Assembly: GCA_003260075.1 (NCBI GenBank)
Contig: QLIY01000093.1
Location: forward strand, 1-64,000
From: Phallusia mammillata
Lineage: Eukaryota; Chordata; Ascidiacea; Phlebobranchia; Ascidiidae
Direction: 5' to 3'
Length of the DNA stretch: 64,000 nt
Shown here in pieces: positions 12,354 through 26,473 of this stretch. Made by a program: the position numbers and the translations under genes. Within the stretch, counting starts at the first letter, position 1. Every line of letters begins with the position of its first letter. Below the pieces are notes generated by a model, which worked only from the letters and a program-made list of their open reading frames with translations, ran no database searches and was not told the origin of the DNA.

Positions 12354-14499
12354 CGCTAGACCATCACAATGATTAAAAACCTGGTACGAACTCGCAAAAG
12401 GATGCAGTGTTCCCAAAACCGAAAACAAGTTTGCAAGTACAATAGACGTGTCAAACATGTTGAAACAACCTTAAAACTAACGTCGTGCGCGCAGCAGTGG
12501 CATTTTCGCACTCAAATAGGACGGTAAAGCACAGGACAGAAGTACTGCAACATAATTTATAATATTTTTGATAATGTCGTCGAACTCGCCACGCCTCTCA
12601 AAAAAAACTAAAAACTAAATATGTAATCAACTAAAACCCAAATTTCAAATGTTGTAAACAACACAAACGATGTTTAGGAAGTTGTTTTCTAGACCCAGGG
12701 TCTGCAAATACTTTTTGGCGCGTCCATAAAAACAGCTCATAAAGTCTCACGATCCAATGTACACAATATCATTTTGTTCAATATATTTTGTTTTGTGATA
12801 TTTTCACGGTCCATGAAAGGTTGAGAATCCACTGGATTAAACTATCAACCGAGATACTGCACTGACAATCGCTGCAAAGGTTGCCGTCATACTTGAACTT
12901 ACACAAGCAATAGGTATTTAGATTGGGTTTCTCGGCAATTGTGCAAACCTAAAACAAAAAATGGTCGTTATATTTACACGTAGATTTAGACTTTTCGCAA
13001 GTTTGAGGACCCCTGCTCTAGAAAGCCTATTTTAGCCTATATGTGTGTAACCCAGGGGGGTTCAAAAAAGAGAATGTAGGGCTAAGGAGATTCAACGCAT
13101 TTACGTGGTCTCACAAAGCGCAAAAGCCCTTGTCTTACAACAGGGGTGTCCAAAGTGCGGCCCGTGGACCAAAGCGCAGGCTATGACCCGCTATAATTTG
13201 AATTAAGATTTCGGGTTGTTGCGACTTCACGCAAAAGCATTTTTACGGAACTTAGTTTACCGGTAAAAAGAAAGAATACATGGTGCTGATTGCTGACGCA
13301 ACAAAATTAAATGCCGTTCTTTTTTGTGTTAGAAAAGTCCGGTTTAAACCTTTGCAAAAAAACGTTGGCCCACGGGCGTCTTCACCTGATAAAAATTGAA
13401 ATTTGATGATTGGCGTAGGTGGGTACTGCAACCGATTCGATGATTGTATGCAAAAAGTGTACGCAGGCCGCACACAAGCTAATCGACGATTTTAAGCACG
13501 AAATACAAAAGTACATACCTTTTGGTTTACATGACTATATCTCTGGTAAAAATATCGGTTTCTTTCGCATAGTCTAACGCTCCTGTTTTGGCCGTTAGCC
13601 AACATATGTAGCGTTGCTGGTCGATTACCCCAGGCATTTAGCCTACATAAAATCACCCATAAAAGATGTCTCGCATAAACCACCGTTTTTTTTTTACAAA
13701 AACGCTTCTTGACACAAAAATTAATAAAAAATTAAATAAACACAAAAACAATTGTGTCGGCTATAAGCAATTTATTAAGGGATTGAACTCGCGGTAGAAA
13801 AAAATCAAATGACTGACAAACAGAGACACAATTGCATATCCCTGTTCCTATGCCCTGTTTCCGTCCAAATATCAACAAGGGTTTCACAGGATTTCACTCG
13901 GATGGCGTTAGCGGTCCGTGGCGAAAATTGTTATGATTGCTCACTCGCCATTGGCTGGCGGGTTTAAAGGCCACTTTTTCTCTTCCACCATTGTTCGGCA
14001 TCTGTCGACGAGACGGGGGTGATTGTTGCGTGTTGCGAGCGTATAATGCGCCGTCTTCGTAATAGAGATGTTGTGTGTCAGTTGTTTTCAGTACGACTGC
14101 AAGTCTGCAACAGGCTAGCGCTGCTGCTGCGAAATGGTCTTTAGCTGTTTGGTTCGAAAAGTTACATTGTTCGTTTGTTGTTACACTTTCCAGTCTGAAC
14201 CTTTGCCGCCAAACAGAAAAAGTAGATGTGACAAAATACTTTGCTTCAAAAAGTGTGCTTATAAGGGAAAGGGACCATAAAGGATCATAAGTGTTCAGTG
14301 CTGCTAATACAAACTATAATTTACATAATTTAGTCAGCTGGAAGGTTTTGTCAGATAAAGTCAGAACAATTCAGATGTTTAGTGATTAAGTTGAGGATTA
14401 AGCTATATCTAAACTATAACTATATCTTTAGTGCAAATAGAAACACGGATTTAGTTATTTGACTGTTGTTCTTGAATCATGTATGGTGAAAACCTTTAA

Positions 14500-16332
14500 T
14501 ATTGTGGTAAATCGGAGCAAACTAACACCTAATACAAATTTGACAGAATTGCTTTGAACCACTGTGTGATCTGGTTATGGTTATAATATAGTTTGATAAA
14601 CAAATCTATCTTTGGGTACAACTACTATAAAGTAGAGAGTTCAAAGGTCCCTACACTGTATATAGCATCTCCTGTTGGATGCAGAAATGGAATATGGGAC
14701 TTTTCAAATACTTTGGATAGCATTGAGTATGTTGGTGCTTGCAACAAAACCTACATATGTATCTTCACTAGCTTTAGGTAAGTTTCGTTTTTTAGTGTTT
14801 TGTTGTATCATTGTAGTTTGCAAGTTTTTTTCATTTTAGTGTGTTTTAATTTTCTGAATAAGCATCTTAAAAAGTCAATAAAGTCTTTGTGTAGTGTTGA
14901 GGTATTTGTTGTACAATTAAAAACTTGCAAACATGCATTCATTGTTAGAAACAATGCTCTGCACTTAGTAAGTTTATTGGTGTGGGAATCTCACTCCCTC
15001 AAAGTGTTCTAAATTCCCCTCAACTGAACAGATTGCGCTAAGACAATGCAGCTGAATCGCGCAGTGTCCACGCGTGTCAGTACATTTGCGGCAGGGGGAT
15101 TAGCTCCTCACATGAAAGGGTTTCCCGACTTATCGCTAATTGTGTGCCGCAAATTCAAAAGAAAAGTGCCCCCATTTGTGGAAAACGCCCAGTTATTCTT
15201 GTTGCCGCTGTTTGAACAACTGTAACCCTGCGCGGTCTCTGACACTTCTACATGAACGAAACGATTTGGTTCGCAAACACCGGATGTATTCGCCTACACA
15301 TTGGCTTCCTATTGATCGGATCAATAGATGTTATTTGGGGTTGAATAGTTTTCGTAGATAACGAAATTTTTACACAAATTTTGACAGAAAATCTGTCCAT
15401 TGCCCCGTTAGACGACAACGTTGCGTTAGCTATTTGATTTGCAACTTCTACCATGACTGTTTTAATTTATGCTTCCACATGAGTGGAACTGTTTTCTAAA
15501 GCTGCAAGATGTTATGCTATTGAGGCATAGCACCACGTTAAAAACGATTAAAGCCAATTCAAAACAAACATATCAAGACAAGTGTCTGTTTGCCAAACAG
15601 AACAACGCAATCGGAGAAGACGTTTATTTTGGTTAGGCGACGATCTAACGACCACTAAGTAGTTGAGGGGATAATATTGTTGCCGATTGACTGTAACGTC
15701 GCACTTAATGGCCAATCGAATACGTTTGTTTTGGACGCTTGTTTCTCTTCTGCGTGGCGATGCCTCCGGGGGCAACGAAAGCGTTACTGTCGGTAACTAC
15801 GTTGCGCGACTGCCTGAAAAGATAGACCCAACTGGCCTGTCATTAAATCGGCATGGAAAGGCGTATTTGGTTACAAGCAGCAACGCTTGATAACAGGCTT
15901 CTATTCACCCCACCCACTTTTAAACAACTCACTGGCATTTTATTCACAAAGCGTTACAACGTACTGTTGTAACTTTGTTTTCTTCTCTGTGCTATTTGGG
16001 TTCCTTCTGCCTGTTTGCTCAGGGGCTCCTCCACATTAACATATGGGCCCTTAAGAACCCTTCAGTCATCTTAATGCTCCAAGTCTGACCTAAATACTAG
16101 ATGTCCATGGCAGTTCTGTATTAATGTCTTCACTTAAACGAATATAGAAATGCTATTTCAGTAATTTTGTCAATTGTTGCTAACCGTGTAGTGTTCAATA
16201 TGTTAGCAATGTATTAACAATTTTATGGAAAGATACAACAGAAATATACATAAAAGCTTTCCTACAAAACACTGAATGTATCAGCATTTACTTTTTTCCT
16301 GCTTACATTGTACATTTGCTCTATTCTTTTAG
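14500..16332. other. Region upstream of the RPTP ectodomain; first exon not identified
   Basis: The first recognised RPTP exon (16333) starts inside a codon, so at least one upstream exon with the signal peptide must exist. No convincing signal-peptide exon is visible here. A frame at 14593-14781 ends in a good AG|GTAAGT donor but encodes nothing recognisable. No other feature is seen. Confidence 0.4.
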
Positions 16333-19300
16333 GCTCATGTGAATTTGAAGGTCAGGACCCTCTCTGCAGTTATCAACAGAGCACTGAAGATAACTTTGAC
16401 TGGCAACTTCAAGATGATGGAAAAGGAGGTGGCTTTATGCAAGTGCAAACTCATTTACACAGAGTGGGACAAACTGCCAAGCTTACAAGTCCCGAGATAA
16501 ACCAGCAGGTCCTAAACATACCTTGTTAAAAATATAATGTAATATCAGTACTCATTGATATGTTTTTGCTTTTTGTTAAGCTGAGAAAATAAACTAGTTT
16601 GAATGTGTAACAGCTCCACCAATAATGTAAATCATTCTCATTGAAGTTAAAATTGCTGACTTGTGGATTGTTATTGTTCAAAGGGCACTCACTGCTTTTC
16701 CTTCAATTTTACCAACAAAGCCATTGACGTGCCGAGCAGCAACAATGGCACTTCAGGTTCAACTGGCCCGCCAGGAAAACTCAATGTGTATGTGCTTGAT
16801 GAAACAAACAGCATTGAAAAGCACCCAGTTTGGAGCAGCCCTGACAAAGAATATTCAAGCTGGCAGCCAGTTTTCCTGGCTCTTAATCCACAGGGGTACC
16901 AGGTGATTCTTCTGTGCTTACCAGCTCTTTTACAAATTTACCCCATGAATTATTAATATTATGCACTTCATGAGATCATATTAGACATGCTTGGTGCGAA
17001 ATATTACTTGTTATGCAGTTTTTCTATTTAATTTACAAGTTATACTAACAATATATATGCTTTACAGGTACAATTTGAAGCACTTGTAATGGCATCTCGA
17101 CCTGGGGAAATTCAACTTGATGATATCATGGTCAAATCATCAGCGTGTGGTAAGAAGCCTTTCGTGAAATTATGCAGTTTTGGTAGTTGTCAATGCTAAA
17201 AAATACTTCCAAATCTTTTAGAGTCTGCACCACACTTTCTTCGGTTTGGCAATAAGGAAGTTAATGCTGGACAAAACCAGACCCTTCAGTGTTTATTGTG
17301 GGGTTATCCAAGTCCTGATACCCAAGTTCTTTTACAAAAGTCAACCGGTGAAGTTTATCAATCTACTTCGGTGCAGGAGTATGATGACCACCTTGGTGTG
17401 ATTTTTAGGTAAGTGAATTATTTTCGGTTTTACTTGTATAGGCATTATAAAACTTTACACATTTTGTTTTGTAGCTTTATGAATGTGGCACTTAATGATG
17501 CTGGCTACTACAGGTGTGTTTCGGGGAATGCTACAAGTGTGGGCGTATCAAATTTTGGTTCTCTAAGTGTAAAAGGTATGTTATTAAACTATTACACAAT
17601 AGCTGGTGATGTTTTTTCATCAGGTTCGTTTGACATAATGCTTTGGTCTCAGACACCATCAACGATTTTCTTTGTTTAAGCCACAATGCTGTGTACTGTG
17701 ATACCCTGGCATTGTTTTTCATTGTGACATAGCTTCTTTCAATCTAATGTGAAGATGTTGTCGGTTAAAATGGTTTCCGGCATGAATTCTGCTACATATA
17801 TTACCATATTGTTTTTACTGTATATAACGTATTATGTTTTTTTGTAGTTCCACCAATACCCAGACGTGGACCAAAAGTTGAGGAGCCGGGAGCGACCAGC
17901 TTCAAAATAACACTTAATGCTGATAAATTTATCGGAGATGGCCCAATTGCTCAAAAAGTTCTACACTACAGACCAGTAAATGGTGACTGGTCAGGTCAGT
18001 TGCTTAAATATACATGTTATTTTTTGTGATGAAAAAAATAAACCAAACAATCATGCTGTTAACTATGTTTTCTTGCTATGTTGGAGCAGCCAGTTCTGGT
18101 AAGTTGGTGTATTCAGCTCAAGCAAATTCACACTCACTGCTTTGTTTATTTGTTTTGTCACCAAGTTGCAAAGTCACTCCACTAAGCATGTGTTAACTGT
18201 AAACAATTGTTCAGTTTTAGAAACACGTTTATTTACACTTGAAAAATAGTTGTGAAGTAGCTTTATTTTGTAATGTGTGTCTTTGTATGTGTGCCAGATT
18301 TAGTTTGTTTATAACAATCAGTGTCAATTTAATTTTGAGTATATTTTATGTTTTAAACATTAACACTGAAGTCCAGGTTGGAAATCTTGTACTTAATCAA
18401 AACGTGAAAATCTTTGTTAAATTGGCCTTAAGGGAACCTTTGTGAACGCGCACGATGCTTGGCCCGTATGTAATCATTGTGCAATGTTTACACAGTCAAA
18501 GAGCGACTGGCTTATGTAGGGAGATTGGGAAAAGGCCAATGAGGGACATTCAAGCACTATGTACAGAGTATAACATTATTACAATTCTACTTAAGAATGG
18601 TCGCCAATTTGCAGAGACATTTCTTTCAGCCATGACACTTTTAGCATAAAAATGTGGTTCTAGTTTTCTATTAGCAACCTTAATCAGCTTATTACGTCTT
18701 TCCACGCCCTCTTAACCCGTGTGTTTTACCGCACATTTTTGCTTGTCTGATGAGTTACATACGCATCCCAGAACTTTGGTGTGCCATCGAATGAATACGT
18801 AATTAAATATGTACACTTGATCGCTAGCTCTTAAACCTTTATTACTTAAGCTTTAGGCAACATGACGCACCTCGTTCTTTGTTTAAACGAGTAAATTTCA
18901 CATGCGTTTTTATAGGTGAGCCATAACTCACTAGGCCAGGTAGTCTGAAAAATTACCACTTTGAGCAAAGTTTAATGTTTTGCACGCCAGTGAGAATGGT
19001 GCCACTGTGAAAAAGACAGACAATTCTAAATTTGTCTTTCAGTCCTTAGTTTAACTACTTCCAGCAGTAATACGTACAGGTCAACCGCCCACTCGTTTTC
19101 CAAACTGTTACAGTGTCATCGGCTGTGTACAAACACGTTTTCGCTTAAACCAATATTGACTCTCTGTCTTTGCCACACAGACGTCCATCACATTACGGAG
19201 GACGTATACGAATTGTGGCATCTTCAGCCAGACACAAGTTACCAGCTTTCGGTGACCTTAGTACGGGCTGGGCCAGGAGGCGATGGACCGGCTGGACCTA

Positions 19301-20641
19301 AAACCATCAGCAAAACAAAATGCGGACCGCCGGTTCGGTCGGTTACTGGTGTGAAGTTCGAACGACTTGGATCCGACAAAATTCGCGTCAAATGGACTGT
19401 AAGTCGTGGTTTTATTAATTAAGAAGATTTTTTCCAACGTTTTTTCCCTGAAATCCTAGGTACCAGATATAAGTGTAACACAATGTCGCCGTTTTTCATA
19501 CGTGGTCAAATACCGAAAATGGCCGGACAACGACACAGAATCAACTGACCAACAGGCCGAATATGACACCATCCCTGTAGAGGTCAGTATACCAGACCCA
19601 CCTCGGGTTGCCAGATTGATTGTAAATGATTTCAAGTTTGCATTTGTTACTGTCATCGCTCATGTGGAATGATGTACTGGGCTACGAATGTGTTTTTAAA
19701 ACAGGCGTAAGCAGGGTATAGCAATTTTTGTACCAGCCGCAAATGAATATGTAAACGAGAACACTTTCACTTCCTCTTTCAGTAACATAAAAACTCCCAT
19801 GAGGCCAGGTCATAAAAAATATTTCTATATGATTGTCATGTTAATACCCTTGCCACCGCAAAATTCAATTCCCCACTGGTTTAAACATTGTAATGGAAAT
19901 ACGTGGCAAATATGTCGAAAATGATGGCAATAAAATGTAGGGCAACTTCCTTGGGCTATTTTCTGCCCCACATTGAGCTAAGATATTTTGTGCTGGTTTT
20001 TACCACCAGTGTAACCATTTATTTGTATTATTGTAATAGAATCGTAATGTGGCAATGCTTCGTGGCCTTGACCCCTACACAATGTATGGCATCAAAGTGG
20101 AATTAAGCAACATCATCGCCTCACAGGAAACAGGCGAATGGACGGTTCAAACATTGGAAGGAGGTAAGAGTCCTTACATGCTCAAGTCCCACCTGCGTCT
20201 GCTGCTGTACAACGGTTCCATTCATAAAACGACATGCTTGGAATCGCAACAAAGGCTTACGCGTATTACCGCACTGTGTGTATTCTATTGGGTCTCAGAT
20301 CCTATGAATGGATTAACGGTGTTTGGTTGTTAGGCTTTTATGTGAAGACAGGTTTTGTTGCTTTGGAGTGCTTGTAGACTTCAAATGATGTATAACTGTG
20401 TTTCACTATTACCTTATTACTTCCCAACACTTTTGTAATTGAACTAACTGGGAGGTCTAATTTAAGTTGTTTTAGTACCACTTTTAGTACGGTTTTACGA
20501 TTTTAAACTGTTTTTTTTTGTCATGTAGTGCCCGGCCCAGTACCCCAGGATTCGTTTCATATTGTCCACTTCAACGAAACAACTGTCACATTGGTTTGGG
20601 ATGAGCCGCTCTCACCGAATGGAAAACTACGCAACTATAAC
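16333..20641 (+). CDS. Type IIB receptor protein tyrosine phosphatase, ectodomain exons (PTPRM/K/T/U-like), partial
   Basis: Exons join in phase at 16333-16508, 16684-16902, 17068-17149, 17222-17408, 17475-17575, 17848-17994, 19181-19398, 19460-19582, 20040-20163 and 20529-20641. The first three encode a MAM domain, starting GSCEFEG with Cys and Trp spacing as in the family and ending at a Cys. The next two encode an Ig domain (LQCLLWGYPSP to GYYRC). Then come fibronectin III repeats 1 and 2 (LQPDTSYQLSV, LDPYTMYGIKV) and the start of repeat 3 (VTLVWDEPLSPNGKLRNYN). MAM-Ig-FN3 in this order defines type IIB RPTPs, homophilic adhesion receptors whose cytoplasmic phosphatase acts on junction proteins. 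Signal peptide, transmembrane and PTP exons are not visible. The next genes are on the opposite strand. Identity is strong, completeness is not. Confidence 0.9.
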
Positions 20642-23600
20642 GTAAGTCATACATTGTGTATCTGTCCAAAGGAGTTTTTTAAGAGTATTGTTGGCATAGA
20701 CGGAGCTATTTACAGAAGTCATATCTTATGGTTTACTAAACCATGTAGCGTAAATCTCATGAAGTATTTTTTGTTTAACCTATTGAGGGTCAAATTGTCA
20801 CAAGGTTATGTTTGCGCACACCTGTTTTGTCAAGCTTTAGGTCACAGAAAACCTCAGACTTTAGCTATTTTGATTTACCCATGATAAGTGGTATCTCATC
20901 ATCGAACTCATTGAAGGATTTTAGGTGTCTAANAAACTACTAAAATTTGGAGTGAAAGAATTTGGGCACTAAAACGTGGAATACCTTGGCGCCATTGTAG
21001 CCCCCTTCCTCTACCAGACGCCTGTTCCTTTCTTGTTGAATTGTAGTCGCGTCCCCTACCCCTTCCTCGCATACTTCTTTTATCCATGGCTGCTTGGTAC
21101 ACAAATGCAATTCACATGAAAACTTAAAAATCTTGAAAATGAAATGTGGCATTCTAAGAAACTCTTTTCAAAGGGAAACTACCGGTTCCGACATGGACCA
21201 GTGATTTCAGAAAACTTGGGATTTTATTCCAGGGGTAATTTTAAACGGTTGAAAACTGTAAGTATGTAATGTTTTTGGATCAAAACCTTCTTGAATCAAA
21301 TGAATACATACGTCTTTAAGTCAAAGCTTCGTTGGATTTGTACATATTCGGGAGGCTCATTGCCATATCGTCCTTAATTTGTCTAATTTGTCCTTATTTT
21401 AAAGGGCAATCATTAAGAAAAAAACTATTGTCCGTATTTCTAAGAAATGTTCTTGTTTTTGAATTGAGTCCTTGTTTTGTCTTATTTTCAACATCCCTGC
21501 TACAAGTAAAAGTAAACCTAGACCTGTCGTGGGGTGCAAGTATTTTCTATGAACAAAGAGTAGCTGGAACCGATTGTTTCTGGCCAAAAAGGGCATGTGA
21601 TATGACAAGGCTCGTATAAATGCAAAGATATGCTCAAAAAGGGTTGTTTGTTTGGCATGAAAATTTTTTTTTAGGTTGTCCTTAGTTTGGGCTCTTTGTC
21701 GATGGCAACCTTGCGTATGCGACATGTTTTAGTATTGTTACAAAAATGAACTTGCTCGTTTCATTGGCAGGATTGGAAACCCGGTACGCAAGCATTGATG
21801 ATCTGTCCAGAAACGATTTTTTTCTTGAAAATCATGGTTGTGTATTGCTCCATCGATCCCACGGGACTCGTCCATTATTTAGCCTAATCTAATTACGCGA
21901 CGAAGCGGGTGCTTGTCGAAGCCGGTGGTGGCGGGACACAATGGGAAATTCCAGCCAAAATGCAAAACACACCCTGATTAATGGACCACACAAGGTGCAC
22001 TCTGGGTTCAACTAATGACTCACTAGTACAAGGGTAAACATATATTGCTTTTACCATAAAAACCACATATATTTTGGCCAGTCATGTTTTTCCGTTTGCA
22101 AGTCTGTTGTTTTTTTGAGTGGAATTGCTTAGCGATATCAGAAACAGTATTTTGATATTTTCATTTTTGAAGCATTTTTTAATGAGGGCTCAGGCTTCGA
22201 ATGTGGCAAAACATTCATTGCGAAGCGTTATAGGCTACAGTTGGTGTCTACAACCACACTTTCAAACGCACACAAACAAAATTAGCGTTCTAAAATTGTG
22301 TGTGAACCCTGCACTATCGTTTGTGTTCTTCTAGCAAGAAATTAATTTGTTGTGAATGAAGTAGCGCGCAAGCATACACAGGCACTAGCCTACACTGTTG
22401 TGGTTAGGGCACCATAAGAAAGTCTGCCAGCAATGCCAAAGCCTTGGAAAACAAAGACTAGAAATTCGACCGCAACTCCCAAGCGCTGCCACAATCAACT
22501 GGCAATCGGGTGCTGCCTTATCTCTCTCTCTCTCTCTGAATCTCCCAGGAAAACAGCCAGACTTCAGACTAGCCGCGCCATATGTTCCCAACACACAAAT
22601 TAAACTCCAACTGCTTAATGTTTAATAATAGTGGTCCAGCCTTCTCGGGCAAGAAACTCAAATGGCACTGAAAAGCAAAACTTAGCATAACAGCCTAACA
22701 TTAACGTACCCAACCTATAACAAACGTAAAGGACTCATCACATTGAGGCGTTTTTCAGGTCAAGTGCAAAACTACAGACAACAAACAGTGTTTGGGGCCT
22801 TTGTATTGGACGAAATGTCATGCAAATTATACCGCTTGTAGCAAATTCCACAGGCAGGCAGGCGTTTTAAAGAATACAAACTTGCAGAAAGAAAAAACGA
22901 ATATAAAGAAGCAAAAGTACGCAATAGTGAAGAGAGGAGCAGCCTACAACAAAAATCGACAGTATTGGCAATACACATATCATTAAATGAAGATTATCAG
23001 TTAATGAAGCAAAAATATGCAGAAAATCTTAAAATCTTGGCAGTTCAAATCTGCATCACAGTTTTTCCGCATTTTTTGTGCATGAACTGCATGTCAAATG
23101 ATGTTTTGACATGTCTGGCAGAATTTGCTAGCATAACATTTTGCACCAAGAATAAGTTTTAGCACTAACAAGCCGAAAAGCTGGGACAAACATAGTGTCC
23201 ACAAAAAGGTCAAAAACAAACTACAATCTTTTAGTACTTGAGCACCATAGATACAATTGCACTTCAAAACACAACTGCAGCGATAATGTGGTGTTTGTCA
23301 TGATTTGAACAAGGCATATGTACAAAGAACGTGTAGTTTTAGCAGTGTGTGATGCTGTATTAGGTACATTGTTTCATACAAAGGCAGGGTAAAGGTATGT
23401 TATTTTAGCACCAACACAGTGCAGCAAGGACAGTGTGTAAAGAACCAGGGCAAGTTTGAAGAGGCAAAGTTGTTGTAATAGCAAAATAAAAATACTGCTT
23501 AAATGTTATGACACGAAAGAGCTGTATTTGTGTACACATGCATGCTGATGCTACAATAATAAAAACAATCATGTCTAATCAGTGTGCCATGTGATCGCCA

Positions 23601-24255
23601 AAAAAACAACATAAACACACAAATATAGTAAAAATTATATGTTGTACGGACGGTATTTCACTTTAGTACGGTAAGTATCATTACTTTTGAATAATTCTTT
23701 AAACACCACCAAAATAGTAAATATAGCAAAGACTATTATTCTTTAGGCGAAAATCACCATTGAACACATAACTACAAGTCATTTTAATTTGAAGGTTGAT
23801 CATTAGGTACATGTTAACACTCGGTATGCAAGTTACTGTTCCCAAAGTAGAATGACCAGAATTGTCTGAGGACCAAACAAGTTTGTTTGGGTTAAGCAGA
23901 TTAAACAGGATTAACACTTACATAATGGAAGATAAACTGATTTGAAAGTCCACAAGCATTTAGATTGTTTACATAGGGTTTGTAGCAATGAATTAAGCCA
24001 CTTTAATGGTAAAGGAAACAAATTGAAGGACTTGTAAGAAACCAAACTAGTTATGTAATCCAGATTATGTGACTTTTTTAATGACCTGCCCTAAGCTTTA
24101 ACAGAACTACATCTAAACAAAACCTGATGCAAGATTTAATAAGAAAACATGAACAAAAAGGTAAGCTCCTTAATCACCACTGATAAACTAGCAAAAGTAA
24201 TTTCAGATTTAGAGAACAGAAACAAAAAGTCACCACATAGTTAGTCACGTAAATA
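20642..24255. other. Downstream of last visible RPTP exon; no gene recognised
   Basis: No frame here continues fibronectin repeat 3, encodes a transmembrane segment followed by basic residues, or shows the PTP catalytic loop HCSxGxGR[ST]G. The last exon ends at a codon boundary with a good GTAAGT donor, so splicing must continue. A CT microsatellite lies near 22520-22536 and one undetermined base is at 20933. The rest is AT-rich noncoding sequence, including the 3' flank of the minus-strand FAM171 gene. Confidence 0.55.
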
Positions 24256-25704
24256 TTACTGATCTAACTCAGTGGCAATGATTCCGCCTTCACCTTGTTT
24301 GTCCAAAAACAGAACAGGTCTGTCCTCTCTCTGTTCCCAAACACTTAGCTTTTTGCCTTCCGATTCACTTGAGTTTGAACTCCGAACTCTTGTGTGAGGG
24401 GTTGGTATTCCGCTATCCCGCCAAGATGACCCACATTCAGGGTCATCATCTTTATCATCAAATACATCATACTGAACAATCTCTTTGTCAAATTTCCGTC
24501 TTGATGTGGCTTTACTGACAACTGGGGCTGATTTTGCACACATTTGTTGTTTCATTACCTCTTTGGACAATTCTTCTGGAGTAAAAGCCTTCATGTCGTG
24601 GTTTGAAACATCTATGAATGAGTGACGAAGTGGTTCATGGTACAGTTCATCCAAGGGTACAAACCAAGCCCGAGGATGGCCATATGCATCTAAAGGCAGA
24701 GATGTAGTTACTCCATTTGAATTGGGGCTTTCATCATAACTTGGAGATTCTAAAAATGAGCAATCATTTGGCAGCAAACCTCTGTGTTCATCTGTGTCTC
24801 CACTGTCTTGGTAAGGCAAATTGGCATCTGTGGAAGACGAATTATCAAGAGACGAGTGTGCTGTTCCATAACAAATATTTTGTGTCGGTTCTTGAACGCT
24901 AGTTTGGCAAAGGTCTTCATTTCCTGTTTGCCATTCTGTTGCTTCAGTTGGCGAAATAGGAGACTGACTTGTAAAGTTTTCCTGTGGCGACAAACAACTA
25001 TGAGGTGCATGATTTTGTTTGTAGCTATTGCAGGCATCAATGTATGTTTCTGAACTAGTGTAGCATGTAATGCTTTGTGCACTGGCAAGGTCATGTTTTG
25101 AAAAAGTTACATCATTTGGACAAATAGTTGACTGTGGAGATGTAACAAGAGCACCACTGCCACCAGATACAATCATAGACTCAGTTTTCATTGTTGGGGT
25201 ACTGGTTATTAATTTCTGTTGCAAAGGTGCAAGTCTCATAGTTGGAGCGGTTAAAGGAGCATTTTGTTGGCTTACTATGGTATTTTTATCCCTTTCATCA
25301 TCCAATGATGTAGTGTATAAACTTCCTTCTAGATAAACTTGGACTTGAGCGTTTTTGCTGAGTAGCCGATCACAGTTTAATCCCGTCATTGAAGTTGATT
25401 TACAAACTACCACTGTACGAGGCAATTTGCTTTGCTTGGTGCGTCGCTGTCGCCTTGCCCGAAAACAGAGACACAGATATATTGCACCACACAGCAGCAT
25501 AATTAATATGATGATGCACAACACCAAGATTATGCAGAGTAAGAATGTATTGTCCATTGCAGCCGCCATCGTACCAGATATGGTGTAGTTGGATGTGGTC
25601 ATTATTCCTGACTTGAAGGTGGATGTAAACACAATCTCACCAAAGCCAGAAGACATTTTATCTGCTTTTTGCCAACATCCAGTAAAATAAACACATTGCT
25701 ACAG
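24256..25704 (-). CDS. FAM171 (astroprincin) family protein, membrane and cytoplasmic exon
   Basis: This is a single long frame of 466 codons from the ATG at 25654-25656. It stays open back to a T-rich acceptor at 25704, so it is probably the terminal exon of a spliced gene. Numbering from that ATG: a short extracellular stretch with an NYT sequon at 23-25, a transmembrane helix at about 38-65, then a basic anchor (RARRQRR) and a long Ser/Thr/Asp-rich tail. Recognition rests on two FAM171 tail motifs recalled from vertebrate members: RAWFVPLDEL...RHSFIDV and, near the C terminus, LSVWEQREDRPVLF. FAM171 proteins are single-pass type I membrane proteins of poorly known function linked to cell shape. 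The FAM171 ectodomain exons were not found upstream. The family call is from memory of motifs and is moderately sure. Confidence 0.75.
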
Positions 25705-26473
25705 CTGCATTAAACAAAACAAAGGGAATTTTATCAACTGTACTAATTGGTCTAATGACACGCTATGTTTTGTGTAATAACAATGCCTATACCTCATAAA
25801 CAATTAGATGACACAGTTTAACTTTCCATTTAACACAAGTTATGTTGTCTATGCCAGCATTTCTCGGCACTAAAATTAATAACACTTATTTCAAAAACCC
25901 TCAACACAAGTTCGCCATTCTAAGGAATTCTGAGTTGTGCTCAAATTTTTTAAATAGCATGTTATACGAATTAGTGTAATTACATTATACTGCCTTCCAG
26001 TGTGATTGGATCAGGTTATATTACAACACAGTACGACATTGCACATTGACATATAACCGAAATAAACCGAGCACAGTACGACATATACGGTAATCGAGCA
26101 AATCTTGCGCCTAAAATGTTTTAGCTAGGCAGGTAGGCACCACTTGCATGAAAACAATGTAACAAGTGAATAACTTCTGTTCTCGCAAGTTTAAACTTTT
26201 CACCTTTTCCTTGCCTGCCTTGCCTTTCTCACGCTGCTAGCCTTCCTCTTCCCTCCGTGAGTCCCTCCTCCCCATTTATTCCTCCCGTTTTCATCTCTCT
26301 CTATAGAAATCAGTGCAACGCACTAAACCGTATCAAAATATTTTCTTTTTTGCACAAGACAATTTTTCAGATGCAGTTGACTACAGCACTTTATTTTTTA
26401 CATAAAATACATTAGTTTTTTTGTGTGTGTGAAGTCAAGTCAATAGAAGTAAACAAGCACAAATTATAGAAAT
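25705..26473. other. Spacer between FAM171 exon and 7TM gene; nothing seen
   Basis: No frame of useful length exists on either strand. The plus-strand T/C-rich run just right of 25704 reads on the minus strand as the expected intron just before the FAM171 exon. No ectodomain exon, repeat or RNA gene is recognised. Confidence 0.5.

Larger units (their letters stand above)
6996..14500. other. Intergenic region with no gene recognised
   Basis: This stretch runs upstream of the SLC6 start codon. Open frames are short and show no protein-family signature. The 168-codon minus-strand frame at 8768-9274 is partly built from an interspersed CCCGAA-rich repeat. Contents seen are a CA-rich microsatellite near 8085-8100, the CCCGAA repeat from 8877, a two-unit tandem repeat at 9600-9855, tRNA-derived SINE sequence at 11.8-12.0 kb and hAT-like elements at 12.0-13.0 kb. 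The SLC6 promoter should lie just above 6995 but shows no motif that can be named. Confidence 0.6.

Noticed and set aside
12690..13020. Another hAT element (CAGGGTCTGC ... GAGGACCCCTG)
   Set aside because: End similarity is partial and the 8-bp flanks do not match; it may be nested decayed elements.
14593..14781. Possible exon ending in AG|GTAAGT
   Set aside because: Cys spacing faintly recalls a lectin domain, but there is no clear acceptor or homology and it cannot be linked to the RPTP gene.
20642..24255. PTP catalytic exons of the RPTP
   Set aside because: No frame with the HCSxGxGR loop, WPD or KNRY motifs was seen on the plus strand.
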